64,000 nucleotides of DNA from Methyloversatilis sp. (GTDB lineage Bacteria > Pseudomonadota > Gammaproteobacteria > Burkholderiales > Rhodocyclaceae): positions 124,001 through 188,000 of the forward strand of contig JAEUNO010000031.1 in NCBI GenBank assembly GCA_016791045.1, in the 5' to 3' direction. Positions within the stretch are counted from its first letter, which is position 1. Every line of letters starts with the position of its first letter. Shown one piece after another: positions 56,557 through 64,000 of this stretch. The translations under genes and the position numbers were made by a program. The notes beneath the pieces were generated by a model. It saw only the letters and a list, made by a program, of their open reading frames with translations. It was not told where the DNA came from and made no database searches.

Positions 56557-57633
56557 TTGGATACCCTCACACACGCCCTGTCCGGCGCACTGCTCGGACG
56601 CCTGATCGCCCGTCCTTCCGATCCCGCACGGCCGGGGCCGAAGCCGTGGCAGATGGTCGTCGCCGGCGCAGCCGCCGCGACCTTTCCCGATCTCGATTTC
56701 GTGCTCGGCTATGTGTCGGAGCTGACCTATCTGCGCGGCCACCGCGGTGTGACCCACTCCATCGTGCTGCTGCCCCTGTGGGGGCTGCTGATCGCATGGC
56801 TGCTCGCGCGGGTGCCGAAGATGCGCGCGCCGGGCATCGACTGGCGTTCCTTTTACGCCGTGGTGTGCGCGGGCATCGGCATCCACATCCTCGGCGACCT
56901 GATCACGCAGTTCGGCACGATGATTCTTGCTCCCTTCTCCGACCGACGTTTCGGCTGGGGTACTACCTTCATCATCGATCTGCCGCTGACCGGTCTGCTG
57001 ATCGCCGGTCTGGCCGCGAGCGCACTGTGGCGGCGCAGCCGCGCACCGGCCGCATTCGGGCTGGTGGCGGTGTGTGCGTGGGTCGGTGTCGGCGCGGTCG
57101 GAAAGTCGGAAGCCATCGATGTCGCGCGGCGCCATGCCGCGGAGCAGGGCATCGCAGCGGTCGCGATCGACGCGATTCCCCGTCCGGCATCGCCTTTCAA
57201 CTGGACCGCGGTGATCGACGACGGCGAGCGCTTCCACATCGCGCACATCAACACGCGTCGTCCGGACATCCTCGAAGCCGGACCGGACGACAACCTCATC
57301 CGTCGCTTCTCGTCGCATTACCGGCCGGTGGCGATGGCGCAGTGGCAGGTGCGCGAACGTTTCGGAAATGGCGGACAGGGCGAACTGCGGGAACAGGTGC
57401 GCGCCGTCTGGTCAGCGCCGGACTTTGCCTTCTTCCGCTGGTTCGCGATGTTTCCGGTGCTCGACAGCGTCGGTGGCGCAGCCAGCGGGGCCTGCATCAG
57501 CTTTCGCGACCTGCGCTTCGAAACGCCCGGGCGTGAAAGCCTGCCATTCCGCTACGGACTGTGCGACAACGGCGCCGGATGGGCGCTGGTCGAGCGGACG
57601 ATGGCGGGCTGGCGCGCGTTGAGCGGCCGCTGA
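56557..57633 (+). CDS. YdjM-like membrane-bound metal-dependent hydrolase
   Basis: A 358-aa member of the LexA-regulated/YdjM metal-dependent hydrolase family. The start is taken as TTG 56557, giving the family N terminus (L/M)DTLTHALSGALLGRL with AGGA upstream; longer in-frame starts from 56440 give non-family sequence. Motifs: FPDLDFVLGY and RGHRGVTHSIVLLPLWG (conserved His/Asp), then four to five TM segments and a soluble C-terminal half (residues 190-358). The physiological substrate is not known. A terminator for the opposite strand follows directly. Confidence 0.85.
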   Translation: MDTLTHALSGALLGRLIARPSDPARPGPKPWQMVVAGAAAATFPDLDFVLGYVSELTYLRGHRGVTHSIVLLPLWGLLIAWLLARVPKMRAPGIDWRSFYAVVCAGIGIHILGDLITQFGTMILAPFSDRRFGWGTTFIIDLPLTGLLIAGLAASALWRRSRAPAAFGLVAVCAWVGVGAVGKSEAIDVARRHAAEQGIAAVAIDAIPRPASPFNWTAVIDDGERFHIAHINTRRPDILEAGPDDNLIRRFSSHYRPVAMAQWQVRERFGNGGQGELREQVRAVWSAPDFAFFRWFAMFPVLDSVGGAASGACISFRDLRFETPGRESLPFRYGLCDNGAGWALVERTMAGWRALSGR

Positions 57634-57635
57634 GC

Positions 57636-57676
57636 AAAAAAAGCCGGGCCGGCGGTCGACAGACCACCGGCCCGGC
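57636..57676 (-). terminator. Rho-independent terminator of the TonB receptor gene
   Basis: Minus-strand stem (GCCGGGCCGG arms; 57643-57676 with an internal mismatch) followed by seven U (complement of A7 at 57636-57642), 19 bases past the receptor stop. Confidence 0.9.
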
Positions 57677-57695
57677 ACTCATCGCCATCGGGCGA

Positions 57696-59915
57696 TCAGT
57701 ACTTCAGGGTCATCGTCAGCTGGAAGGCACGCTCGGTGCCGGGCACGGCAAAGCCGCCGTTTTCGTACAGCGCCTCGTAGTAGCGCTTGTTGAAGACGTT
57801 GAGCACGTTCAGACGAACGTCGTAGCGCCGCTGTTCGTAAGCCAGCATCAGGTCTGCGCGCACGAAACTCGGTGCCTGCGCGATGGCGACCGGGGTGGTG
57901 CCGCCGGTGCCGTAGGCGAGGCGGTTGCCCTTGGCTTCGAGGCCACCGCCGACACGCCAGGCCGGAGTGATGCGGTAGGTGGTCCACAGATTGCCGGTAT
58001 AGCGCGGTGTATTGCGCGGGCGCAGTCCCACGATGTTCGGATTGTTCGCCGCGAACACCTCGTCGATTTCCGCCCGCATCAACGCAATGCCGCCGAATAC
58101 ATCCCACTGCGGCGTGATGCGGCCGGCCGCCTCGATCTCGAAACCGTCGGTGTGGCGTTCCTTCGACAGCACGGCGGTGTTCGCCTGCTCGAGGTCCGTG
58201 TTCCGTTCGTTGAACTTGGTGGCGCGGTACAGCGCGGTACGCAGCGACAGCGCACCGTCGAGCAGTTCCCACTTGGTGCCCAGTTCCACCGTGCGGCTGC
58301 GCTCGGCGTCGTAGCGGATGCCGTTGTTCAACTGGTACAGGTCGGCCGTCGGGTTGAACGAGTCGCTCCACGCAAAGTAGTAGGTTTCGACATCGCTGGG
58401 CTGGAACAGCAGGCCGCTGCGATAGCTCCACTCGCTGTACTTCAGGTTGAAGGCGGTGGTTGCCAGCGTGGTCGAATTCAGCGAGTGGTAGTCGGCGTCC
58501 ATCCGGTCATGACGCAGACCGAGCAGCAGCTTCCATTTCGGCATGAATTCGATCTGGTCCTGCGCATAGACGCCGATGGAGTCGCCTTCATAACCCGCCG
58601 GGTTGAACCGGACGCGGTTGCCGTAGGCGGCCGGCACCGCCACATCCGGGTCGGGGTTGCCGACCGTGGTGGTGGGTGCCGTGACATTGACCGACGTGTA
58701 GGACCAGCGATCCGCCTTTTCGCGCAGCAGTTCGAGTCCGAACAGCGCCTCGTGCTTCATGCCGGCCAGCGCGAATTTCGTCGTCAGGTCGCTCTGCACC
58801 GTGTACGTGTTTTCCTCGCCGCCGCGTGCCTGACGACCGCGCGTGATGACGGTGGCGTCGTTCACCGTGGCGGTGGTCGTGCCGCCCGGCAGGCGCGGCG
58901 CCACGCCCCACAGATCGCGCTTGTAGTCGGCATAGCGGGCAACCGTGCGCAGTTCGGTGTCGGACGAGAAGCGGTGCGTCCAGATGCCGGTGGTGATGTT
59001 GGTGTCGTTCTGCTCGTAATCGGACGACGTGCCGTAGAAGCGGCTGGCCGATACGTCGAGCGGCGAGCGGGTGACCTGGGAGCGGGTGATGGCGCCCGGA
59101 CGCGCGATGAACGGTACGCCGTAGTCAGGGGTGTTCTTCGTCGTGTAGTAGAGGTGACCGATCGAGAACTCGTTGGCGGTGCCGATACCCCAGCGCAGCG
59201 TCGGCGCGATGCCTTCGCGGTCCGATTCGACGCCGTTGCGTGAGCTTTCGGCATCGGTCTTCATCGCGCTGATGCGAAATGCCATGTTTTCGCCGAGCAC
59301 CTTGTTCACATCCGCGGTGACGCGGCCGTAGTCGTAGCTGCCGACGGTGGCCGACACTTCGGCGCGGTCGACCAGACCCGGCTGCTTGCTGACCCGGTTG
59401 ATGACGCCGCCGGCCTGACCGCGGCCGAACAGCATCGCGGCCGAGCCGCGCAGCACATCGATCTGCTCGACGTGGAACACCTCGCGGTTGTACTGGGCGA
59501 CGTCGCGGATGCCGTCCAGATAGAGGTCGCCGAAGGAATAGAAGCCGCGCAGCATGATGTTGTCGCCGATGCGGCCGCCTTCGCCCGAATTGAAGGTGAG
59601 GCCGGCGACATGGCGCAGCGCGTTCTTCATCGTGTCGGAGTTGCTGTCCAGCATGAGCTGTTCGGTCACGGTGGTGATCGCCTGCGGAATGTCCTTGGAC
59701 AGCTGATTCGTCCTGGCCGAGCGGACGATGCCCGACTGGTATCCGTTGTTCGGCGAATTCGGGCGCTCGCGCGTGTCGCTCACCTGAACTTCGGGCAGTA
59801 CGGGGGTCGTGCCGGCGGGGGCCGTCTGTTGCGCCTGGGCGGCATTGCCGGTCGACAGCGCCATCAGCATGGCGGCCGCCAGCGACAGCGGCTGCTGCGG
59901 GGGAGTGCGGGTCAT
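57696..59915 (-). CDS. TonB-dependent siderophore receptor
   Basis: A 739-aa outer-membrane receptor, probably for a catecholate-type ferric siderophore (FhuE/Fiu-like group). Signal peptide ends near QAQ (SLAAAMLMALSTGNAAQAQQ). The plug domain (about 60-190) has QLSKDIPQAITTVTEQLM, DNIMLRGFYSFGDLYLDGIR and VLRGSAAMLFGRGQAGGVIN. The C-terminal barrel ends in RAFQLTMTLKY. TonB-box-like region: PVLPEVQVSDTRE. It is preceded by a Fur-type promoter and followed by a strong terminator. Ligand specificity is not determinable. Confidence 0.95.
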   Translation of the reverse strand: MTRTPPQQPLSLAAAMLMALSTGNAAQAQQTAPAGTTPVLPEVQVSDTRERPNSPNNGYQSGIVRSARTNQLSKDIPQAITTVTEQLMLDSNSDTMKNALRHVAGLTFNSGEGGRIGDNIMLRGFYSFGDLYLDGIRDVAQYNREVFHVEQIDVLRGSAAMLFGRGQAGGVINRVSKQPGLVDRAEVSATVGSYDYGRVTADVNKVLGENMAFRISAMKTDAESSRNGVESDREGIAPTLRWGIGTANEFSIGHLYYTTKNTPDYGVPFIARPGAITRSQVTRSPLDVSASRFYGTSSDYEQNDTNITTGIWTHRFSSDTELRTVARYADYKRDLWGVAPRLPGGTTTATVNDATVITRGRQARGGEENTYTVQSDLTTKFALAGMKHEALFGLELLREKADRWSYTSVNVTAPTTTVGNPDPDVAVPAAYGNRVRFNPAGYEGDSIGVYAQDQIEFMPKWKLLLGLRHDRMDADYHSLNSTTLATTAFNLKYSEWSYRSGLLFQPSDVETYYFAWSDSFNPTADLYQLNNGIRYDAERSRTVELGTKWELLDGALSLRTALYRATKFNERNTDLEQANTAVLSKERHTDGFEIEAAGRITPQWDVFGGIALMRAEIDEVFAANNPNIVGLRPRNTPRYTGNLWTTYRITPAWRVGGGLEAKGNRLAYGTGGTTPVAIAQAPSFVRADLMLAYEQRRYDVRLNVLNVFNKRYYEALYENGGFAVPGTERAFQLTMTLKY

Positions 59916-60232
59916 CTGAGTCAGTCCTGGAGTGAAGTTGTCGGGACTGGCTTGCAGAGAGGCTGGCTGGTCCGCGGTCTGTCCGGTGAAAGCACCGGCA
60001 GCGACGCGGGGCGGACTATAATCGAGAATGATTCTTGTTAAAATTAGCGTTGTAACCATCTGATGCGTGAGCGCAACACTTCCGGCCAGCGTCGGTGGCG
60101 CGGCCGCCATCCATTCGGGCCCCCCGTTTGCGCCATTCGCTCGCGGGCGCCCGAAACGCGCCAGAATGGTGCGCTTCGCCGCACACTGTGCACCCTGCGC
60201 CTGTCGTCTGCGCCCGGATCCGGATGCCTTGA
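59916..60232. other. Divergent iron-gene intergenic region
   Basis: 317 bases between the receptor and feoA. Besides the Fur-type promoter (60015-60041) it holds no gene. The feoA promoter could not be located; the feoA side is GC-rich. Confidence 0.5.
60015..60041 (-). promoter_or_regulatory. Fur-controlled promoter of the TonB receptor gene
   Basis: On the minus strand TTAACA (-35, complement of 60036-60041), a 15-base spacer and TATAGT (-10, complement of 60015-60020). A shift to TTTAAC gives a 16-base spacer. The spacer carries AGAAT-G-ATTCT (60025-60035), a dyad matching the core of Fur boxes (GATAATCATTATC: 10 of 13). The leader to the ATG would be about 90 bases. The same box may act on feoA, starting about 190 bases away. 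Confidence 0.72.
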
Positions 60233-60499
60233 ATGACCCTGCCTGAGAATGAGATGCGCCTGAGCGATGCCGAGACCGGCGCGCCCATGGTGGTGACCGG
60301 CCTGGACGACAGTACCGGGCTGCCGGATCTGCAGATGCGCCTGCGCGAGCTGGGCTTCATGGAGGGAGAACCGGTGTGCGTCCTGCGCCGGGGGCAGCCG
60401 GGGGGCGAGCCGCTGGCCGTGCGCATCGGCGCATCGACCTTTGCCCTGCGCCGCATCGAAGCCGCCTGCGTGCGCGTCGCCGCCGGGCACGTTGCGTGA
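60233..60499 (+). CDS. feoA: Ferrous iron transport protein A
   Basis: An 88-aa SH3-like FeoA. Family features: the LRELGFMEGEPVCVLRRG segment and the C-terminal LAVRIGASTFALRRIEAACV. It is thought to assist FeoB at the cytoplasmic membrane. Its stop overlaps the feoB start (TGATG). Confidence 0.93.
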   Translation: MTLPENEMRLSDAETGAPMVVTGLDDSTGLPDLQMRLRELGFMEGEPVCVLRRGQPGGEPLAVRIGASTFALRRIEAACVRVAAGHVA

Positions 60500-62367
60500 T
60501 GACGGCACTGCCCATCGACAGCAGCCGCCTCGCACCGCCCATGCTGGCGCTGGTGGGGAATCCGAATTGCGGCAAGACGGCGCTGTTCAATCTGCTGACC
60601 GGCAGTCACCAGAAGGTGGCCAATTACGCCGGCGTCACGGTTGAGCGCAAGGAAGGCTGGCTGCGCACGCCGGCCGGCAGACGCCTGGCGGTGCTCGACC
60701 TGCCGGGCACCTACAGCCTGGCACCGAATTCACCCGACGAACAGGTGACCTGCGATGTGCTCGCCGGCCGGCTGCCGGGTGAGCGTCGCCCCGATCTGGT
60801 GCTGGCGGTGGTCGATGCGACCCAGCTGGCGCGCCAGCTGCGGCTTGTGCTGGGCCTGCAACGGCTCGGTCTGCCGCTGGTCGTCGTGCTCAACATGACC
60901 GACCTTGCACGGGCGCGCGGTGTCGATATCGATGTCGAGGCGCTGTCGCGCGCACTCGGCGTCCCGGTCGTATCGACCGTCGCGGTGCGCGGCGGCGGCG
61001 CCGATGCGCTGTTCAGCTTGCTCGATGCGGCGCTGCCTTCGGCGCCGCCCGCAGCCTCCGCCGGCAGCGTGACCGATGACTACCGGCAGGTGAAGGACAT
61101 CCTGACGACGCTGGGCCTCGATCGCGTGCCGGCACATGCCTTCACCGATCGCGCCGACCGTGTGCTGCTGCATCCACTGGTCGGTCCGCTGCTGCTGTTC
61201 GCGCTGCTGTTCCTGATCTTCCAGGCGGTGTTTGCGTGGGCCGAAGCGCCGATGGGCTGGATCGAATCGGCCACGGCACTGCTCGGCGATGCCGTCGGCC
61301 GTGTGCTGCCGGACGGCCTGCTGCGCAGCCTGCTGGCAGACGGACTGATTGCCGGACTGGGCGGGGTGCTGGTGTTCCTGCCGCAGATCGTCATCCTGTT
61401 CTTCTTCATTCTGGTGCTGGAGGAGTCCGGCTACCTGCCGCGCGCCGCCTTCCTGCTCGATCGGCTGATGGGCGGTGTCGGGTTGTCCGGGCGTGCCTTC
61501 ATTCCGCTGCTGTCGAGCTTTGCCTGCGCCATTCCCGGCATCATGGCCACGCGCACCATCCAGAATCCGCGCGACCGCTGGGTGACCATCATGATTGCGC
61601 CGCTGATGACCTGTTCGGCGCGGCTGCCGGTGTATGCGCTGCTGATCGGCGCCTTCATTCCGGCGCGCCGCGTGGCCGGCGGACTCGAACTGCAGGGGCT
61701 GGTGCTGTTCGCGCTCTATCTCGCGGGCATCGTGTCGGCCGTGTGGGTGGCCTGGCTGCTCAAGCGGCTCGGCTCGAAAGACCGGCAGCACACGCTGCTG
61801 ATGGAACTGCCGGATTACCACTGGCCGTCGCTGCGCAACCTGGCGATCGGACTGTGGCAGCGCGTGCTCATATTCCTGCAGCGGGTCGGCGGCATCATTC
61901 TCGCGCTCACCGTGCTGCTGTGGTTTCTGGCCAGCTTTCCGGGCGCGCCGGCTGACTTCGCAGGCGCACCGATCGAATACAGCTTCGCCGGCCGGCTCGG
62001 TCATTTCCTGCTGCCGCTGTTCGAGCCGATCGGTTTCAACTGGCAGATCGCGGTGGCACTGGTGCCCGGCATGGCGGCGCGTGAAGTCGCCGTCAGTGCG
62101 CTCGGTACCGTCTATGCGCTGTCTGCCACGGCCGACGATACCGCGCAGGCCCTGGCGCCGTTGATCGTCGCCGGCTGGAGCCTGCCGACCGCGCTGTCGC
62201 TGCTCGCCTGGTATGTGTTCGCACCGCAGTGCCTGTCGACGCTTGCCACGGTAAGGCGCGAAACCGGCGGCTGGAGTGCGCCGCTCCTGATGGCGGGCTA
62301 TCTGTTCGCGCTGGCGTATGCGGCCTCGTTCGTCACCTACCGCATCGCGCTGGCCTGCTGCCCATGA
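60499..62367 (+). CDS. feoB: Ferrous iron transporter FeoB
   Basis: A 622-aa Fe2+ permease with N-terminal G domain: G1 VGNPNCGKTALFNLLTG, G3 LDLPGTYSL, G4 VVLNMTDLA. Then a GDI-like linker and a membrane domain with two Gate regions (ESGYLPRAAFLLDRLMGGVG, PLLSSFACAIPGIMATR) and the C-terminal PGMAAREVAVSALGTVY. It is shorter than E. coli FeoB (773) because of compact loops. It overlaps feoA and the small Cys protein gene (ATGA). Confidence 0.96.
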   Translation: MTALPIDSSRLAPPMLALVGNPNCGKTALFNLLTGSHQKVANYAGVTVERKEGWLRTPAGRRLAVLDLPGTYSLAPNSPDEQVTCDVLAGRLPGERRPDLVLAVVDATQLARQLRLVLGLQRLGLPLVVVLNMTDLARARGVDIDVEALSRALGVPVVSTVAVRGGGADALFSLLDAALPSAPPAASAGSVTDDYRQVKDILTTLGLDRVPAHAFTDRADRVLLHPLVGPLLLFALLFLIFQAVFAWAEAPMGWIESATALLGDAVGRVLPDGLLRSLLADGLIAGLGGVLVFLPQIVILFFFILVLEESGYLPRAAFLLDRLMGGVGLSGRAFIPLLSSFACAIPGIMATRTIQNPRDRWVTIMIAPLMTCSARLPVYALLIGAFIPARRVAGGLELQGLVLFALYLAGIVSAVWVAWLLKRLGSKDRQHTLLMELPDYHWPSLRNLAIGLWQRVLIFLQRVGGIILALTVLLWFLASFPGAPADFAGAPIEYSFAGRLGHFLLPLFEPIGFNWQIAVALVPGMAAREVAVSALGTVYALSATADDTAQALAPLIVAGWSLPTALSLLAWYVFAPQCLSTLATVRRETGGWSAPLLMAGYLFALAYAASFVTYRIALACCP

Positions 62368-62573
62368 TCCTTTCCGTGACTGATCTGCTGGCGCTGGTGA
62401 TCGTCGGCCTGGCCGCGTGGAAGGTGATGTGCGTCGCCCGGGCGCGGCTGAGTCCGCCTGGCGAGTCGATGAGCAATCCGGGAAGCAAGCCGGATGCAGA
62501 CGCGGGCAGCGATGGAGGCGATGACGGCTGCCATGGCTGCCGCCAGTGCCCCGGGCGTGCGTCACGCCGCTGA
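62364..62573 (+). CDS. Small FeoB-associated Cys-rich membrane protein
   Basis: A 69-aa protein overlapping the feoB stop by 4 bases. One TM helix (VTDLLALVIVGLAAWKVMCV) is followed by a Gly/Asp-rich linker and a C-terminal CHGCRQC motif. This layout matches the FeoB-associated Cys-rich family more than FeoC (no winged-helix region). It may handle Fe2+ or sense redox at the transporter; this is inferred from the motif and position. Confidence 0.78.
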   Translation: MILSVTDLLALVIVGLAAWKVMCVARARLSPPGESMSNPGSKPDADAGSDGGDDGCHGCRQCPGRASRR

Positions 62574-62580
62574 GTGCGCC

Positions 62581-63369
62581 TCAGGTGGCCGGCTCGGCCA
62601 TCAGCAGCGGGCGTGAGGTCTGCGGGTCGATCCAGACGCGGCACTCCAGTCCGAAGGCGTCCGCCAGCGCGGTCGACTGCAGCACTTCGAACGGTGCACC
62701 GTCGGCCCGGATGCGCCCGTCGGCCAGCAACACCAGGCGATCGGCATAACGGGCGGCGAGATTGAGGTCATGAACGATGGCCAGCACGCCGGTCATTCGG
62801 CTGTGCGCGCGATCGCGCGCGCAGGCCAGCACCCGGTGCTGCCAGGCGATGTCCAGGGCAGCGACCGGTTCATCGAGCAACAGGAAATGTTCGCCGGGCG
62901 TGCCGCGCCAGATCTGCGCCAGTGCGCGCGCCAGATGCACGCGCGCCTGTTCGCCGCCGGACAGCGTGCTGCACAGCCGATCGGCCATCGCCTCGCAGCC
63001 GGTCAGCGCCATCGCGGCACGTGCGATGGCGCGGTCGTCGGCTCCCGGCCGGCCGCCGTGATGCGGGAAGCGGCCGAGGGCCACCACCTGCTGCGCCGTG
63101 TAGTCGAGATCGCTGCGCTGGTGCTGGGCGTGCACCGCGCGCAGCGTGGCCAGCTCGGCTGCGGGAATGTGGCGCAGCGGGCGCCCGTTGCACGACACGG
63201 CATCGCTGGCGGCGTCGATGTCGCCGGACAGCGCACGCAGCAGCGTGGTCTTGCCGGCGCCATTCGGGCCGATCAGGGCCAGCATTTCGCCGGGTCGCAC
63301 GTCGATCGACACGTCGTCGATCAGCCTGCGCTGACCGGCCATGACGGAGAGGTGGCGGGCACTCAGCAT
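62581..63369 (-). CDS. hmuV: Heme ABC transporter ATP-binding protein
   Basis: A 262-aa ABC ATPase of the FecE/HmuV type. Walker A is LIGPNGAGKTTLLRAL, signature LSGGEQARVHLARAL, Walker B FLLLDEPVAALD, followed by the switch His (AIVHDLNLAARYADRL). Heme rather than vitamin B12 or siderophore is favoured by HmuV-like features (VHAQHQRSDLDYTAQQVVAL) but is not certain. Start 63369 is MLSARHLSV. It follows the permease gene with a one-base gap, and is convergent with feo. Confidence 0.88.
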   Translation of the reverse strand: MLSARHLSVMAGQRRLIDDVSIDVRPGEMLALIGPNGAGKTTLLRALSGDIDAASDAVSCNGRPLRHIPAAELATLRAVHAQHQRSDLDYTAQQVVALGRFPHHGGRPGADDRAIARAAMALTGCEAMADRLCSTLSGGEQARVHLARALAQIWRGTPGEHFLLLDEPVAALDIAWQHRVLACARDRAHSRMTGVLAIVHDLNLAARYADRLVLLADGRIRADGAPFEVLQSTALADAFGLECRVWIDPQTSRPLLMAEPAT

Positions 63370-63370
63370 G

Positions 63371-64000
63371 TCAGTGTTCCTGCGCGGCGCGCCGGCGCAG
63401 CAGCAGCATGAAGAAGGGCGCACCGAACAGTGCGGTCAGCACGCCGATCGGCAGTTCGGCCGGACTGACCCAGGTGCGTGCGGCACTGTCGGCCAGCACG
63501 ACCAGCAGCGCGCCGGCCAGCGCACTGGCCGGCAGCAGCAGGTGATGCGACGGTCCGGCGAGGCGGCGCGCCAGATGGGGGGCAATCAGGCCGATGAAAC
63601 CGATGGTGCCGGTCAGTGCCGTGGTGGCGCCGACCGACAGCGCGATCAGCACCACACAGGCGCGGTTCAGCGTACCGACCGCGACGCCCAGGTGGGCCGC
63701 CTGGGCTTCGCCCAATGCCAGCGCATCAAGCGGCCCGGCCTTGCGCAACAGCAGCGCGAGCGCCACGCCGACCGCCGCGGCGGCGGCGATGACACCCGGC
63801 CAGGTGGCGCCGGCCAGGCTGCCCAGCGTCCAGAAGGTGAATTGTCTGACCTGGGCGTCGCTGCCCATGAACAGCAGCAAGCCGATACCCGACATGGCGA
63901 GCGCGTTGATGGCGATGCCCGACAGCAGCATCAGCGTGACCGAACTGCGGCCATTGCGGCGCGACGCGGCATAGACCAGCGCCGTGGTCAGCGCGGCACC
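63371..64000 (-). CDS. hmuU: Heme/iron ABC transporter permease (HmuU/FecCD type), partial
   Basis: The last 210 residues of a FecCD-family permease; the frame is still open at the window edge (TALVYAASRRNGRSSVTLML), so the N terminus lies outside. Conserved parts: LLSGIAINALAMSGIGLLLF, TFWTLGSLAGATWPGV, FIGLIAPHLARRLAGPSHH (coupling region to the ATPase) and ELPIGVLTALFGAPFFMLLL. It is stop-to-start adjacent to hmuV, so it belongs to the same operon. Periplasmic binding protein and receptor genes would be expected upstream, outside the window. Confidence 0.9.
   Translation of the reverse strand, partial: GAALTTALVYAASRRNGRSSVTLMLLSGIAINALAMSGIGLLLFMGSDAQVRQFTFWTLGSLAGATWPGVIAAAAAVGVALALLLRKAGPLDALALGEAQAAHLGVAVGTLNRACVVLIALSVGATTALTGTIGFIGLIAPHLARRLAGPSHHLLLPASALAGALLVVLADSAARTWVSPAELPIGVLTALFGAPFFMLLLRRRAAQEH

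Noticed and set aside
62364-62573. FeoC
   Set aside because: The protein has a membrane helix and a Cys tail, not the soluble winged-helix of FeoC.

Overview
GC-rich, densely packed window from what is most likely a methylotrophic betaproteobacterium of the Rhodocyclales type (Methyloversatilis-like). This is an inference from three things: a complete tetrahydromethanopterin (H4MPT) C1 oxidation cluster, two PEP-CTERM exosortase substrates, and general protein resemblance. No rRNA, tRNA, integrase, transposase or CRISPR array was seen. Both ends cut through genes.

Layout. 1-4.7 kb: the end of a Tas-type aldo/keto reductase, then a glycerol-phosphate group (orphan UgpB-like binding protein, a 78-aa protein, UgpQ, and convergent GlpK). 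4.8-7.9 kb: alaS, carrying a translated palindromic repeat in its editing domain, and a small exported protein. 7.9-11.5 kb: HDOD and degenerate EAL-HDOD regulators and phosphomannomutase/phosphoglucomutase. 11.7-16 kb: a TetR regulator divergent from etfB-etfA-acyl-CoA dehydrogenase, with two identical operator-like palindromes between them. 16.0-16.5 kb: a tandem REP/BIME-like array. 16.5-24.2 kb: YlqF GTPase, short BLUF photoreceptor, DUF1223 protein, PEP-CTERM protein, gamma-glutamyltransferase-like protein, ClC chloride transporter, GST.

24.4-37.1 kb is the methylotrophy island. On the minus strand: mptG, mtdB, an ATP-grasp protein, mch, a RimK-like ATP-grasp protein, a CitG-like protein, and fae behind its own leader and before a strong terminator. 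On the plus strand: fhcB-fhcA-fhcD-fhcC and a coupled 345-aa protein of unknown function. Together Fae, MtdB, Mch and Fhc oxidise formaldehyde to formate on H4MPT. MptG makes the cofactor, and the ATP-grasp and CitG-like proteins probably finish or decorate it.

37.2-44.3 kb: an ion and stress run (P2-type cation ATPase, Na/Pi symporter, Kef-type antiporter, tandem-domain universal stress protein). 44.4-49.0 kb: a minus-strand poly-GlcNAc-like exopolysaccharide locus in which a PEP-CTERM/PA14-like protein is translationally coupled to PgaD-, PgaC- and PgaA-like genes and no PgaB deacetylase is present. This is the best candidate here for an undescribed system. 49.4-57.6 kb: serC and serB, two small exported proteins (one with HExxH), a 1313-aa FAD/Fe-S oxidoreductase and a YdjM-like membrane hydrolase. 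57.7-64.0 kb: iron uptake (TonB siderophore receptor with a Fur-type promoter, feoA-feoB-small Cys protein, and heme-type ABC transporter HmuV/HmuU).
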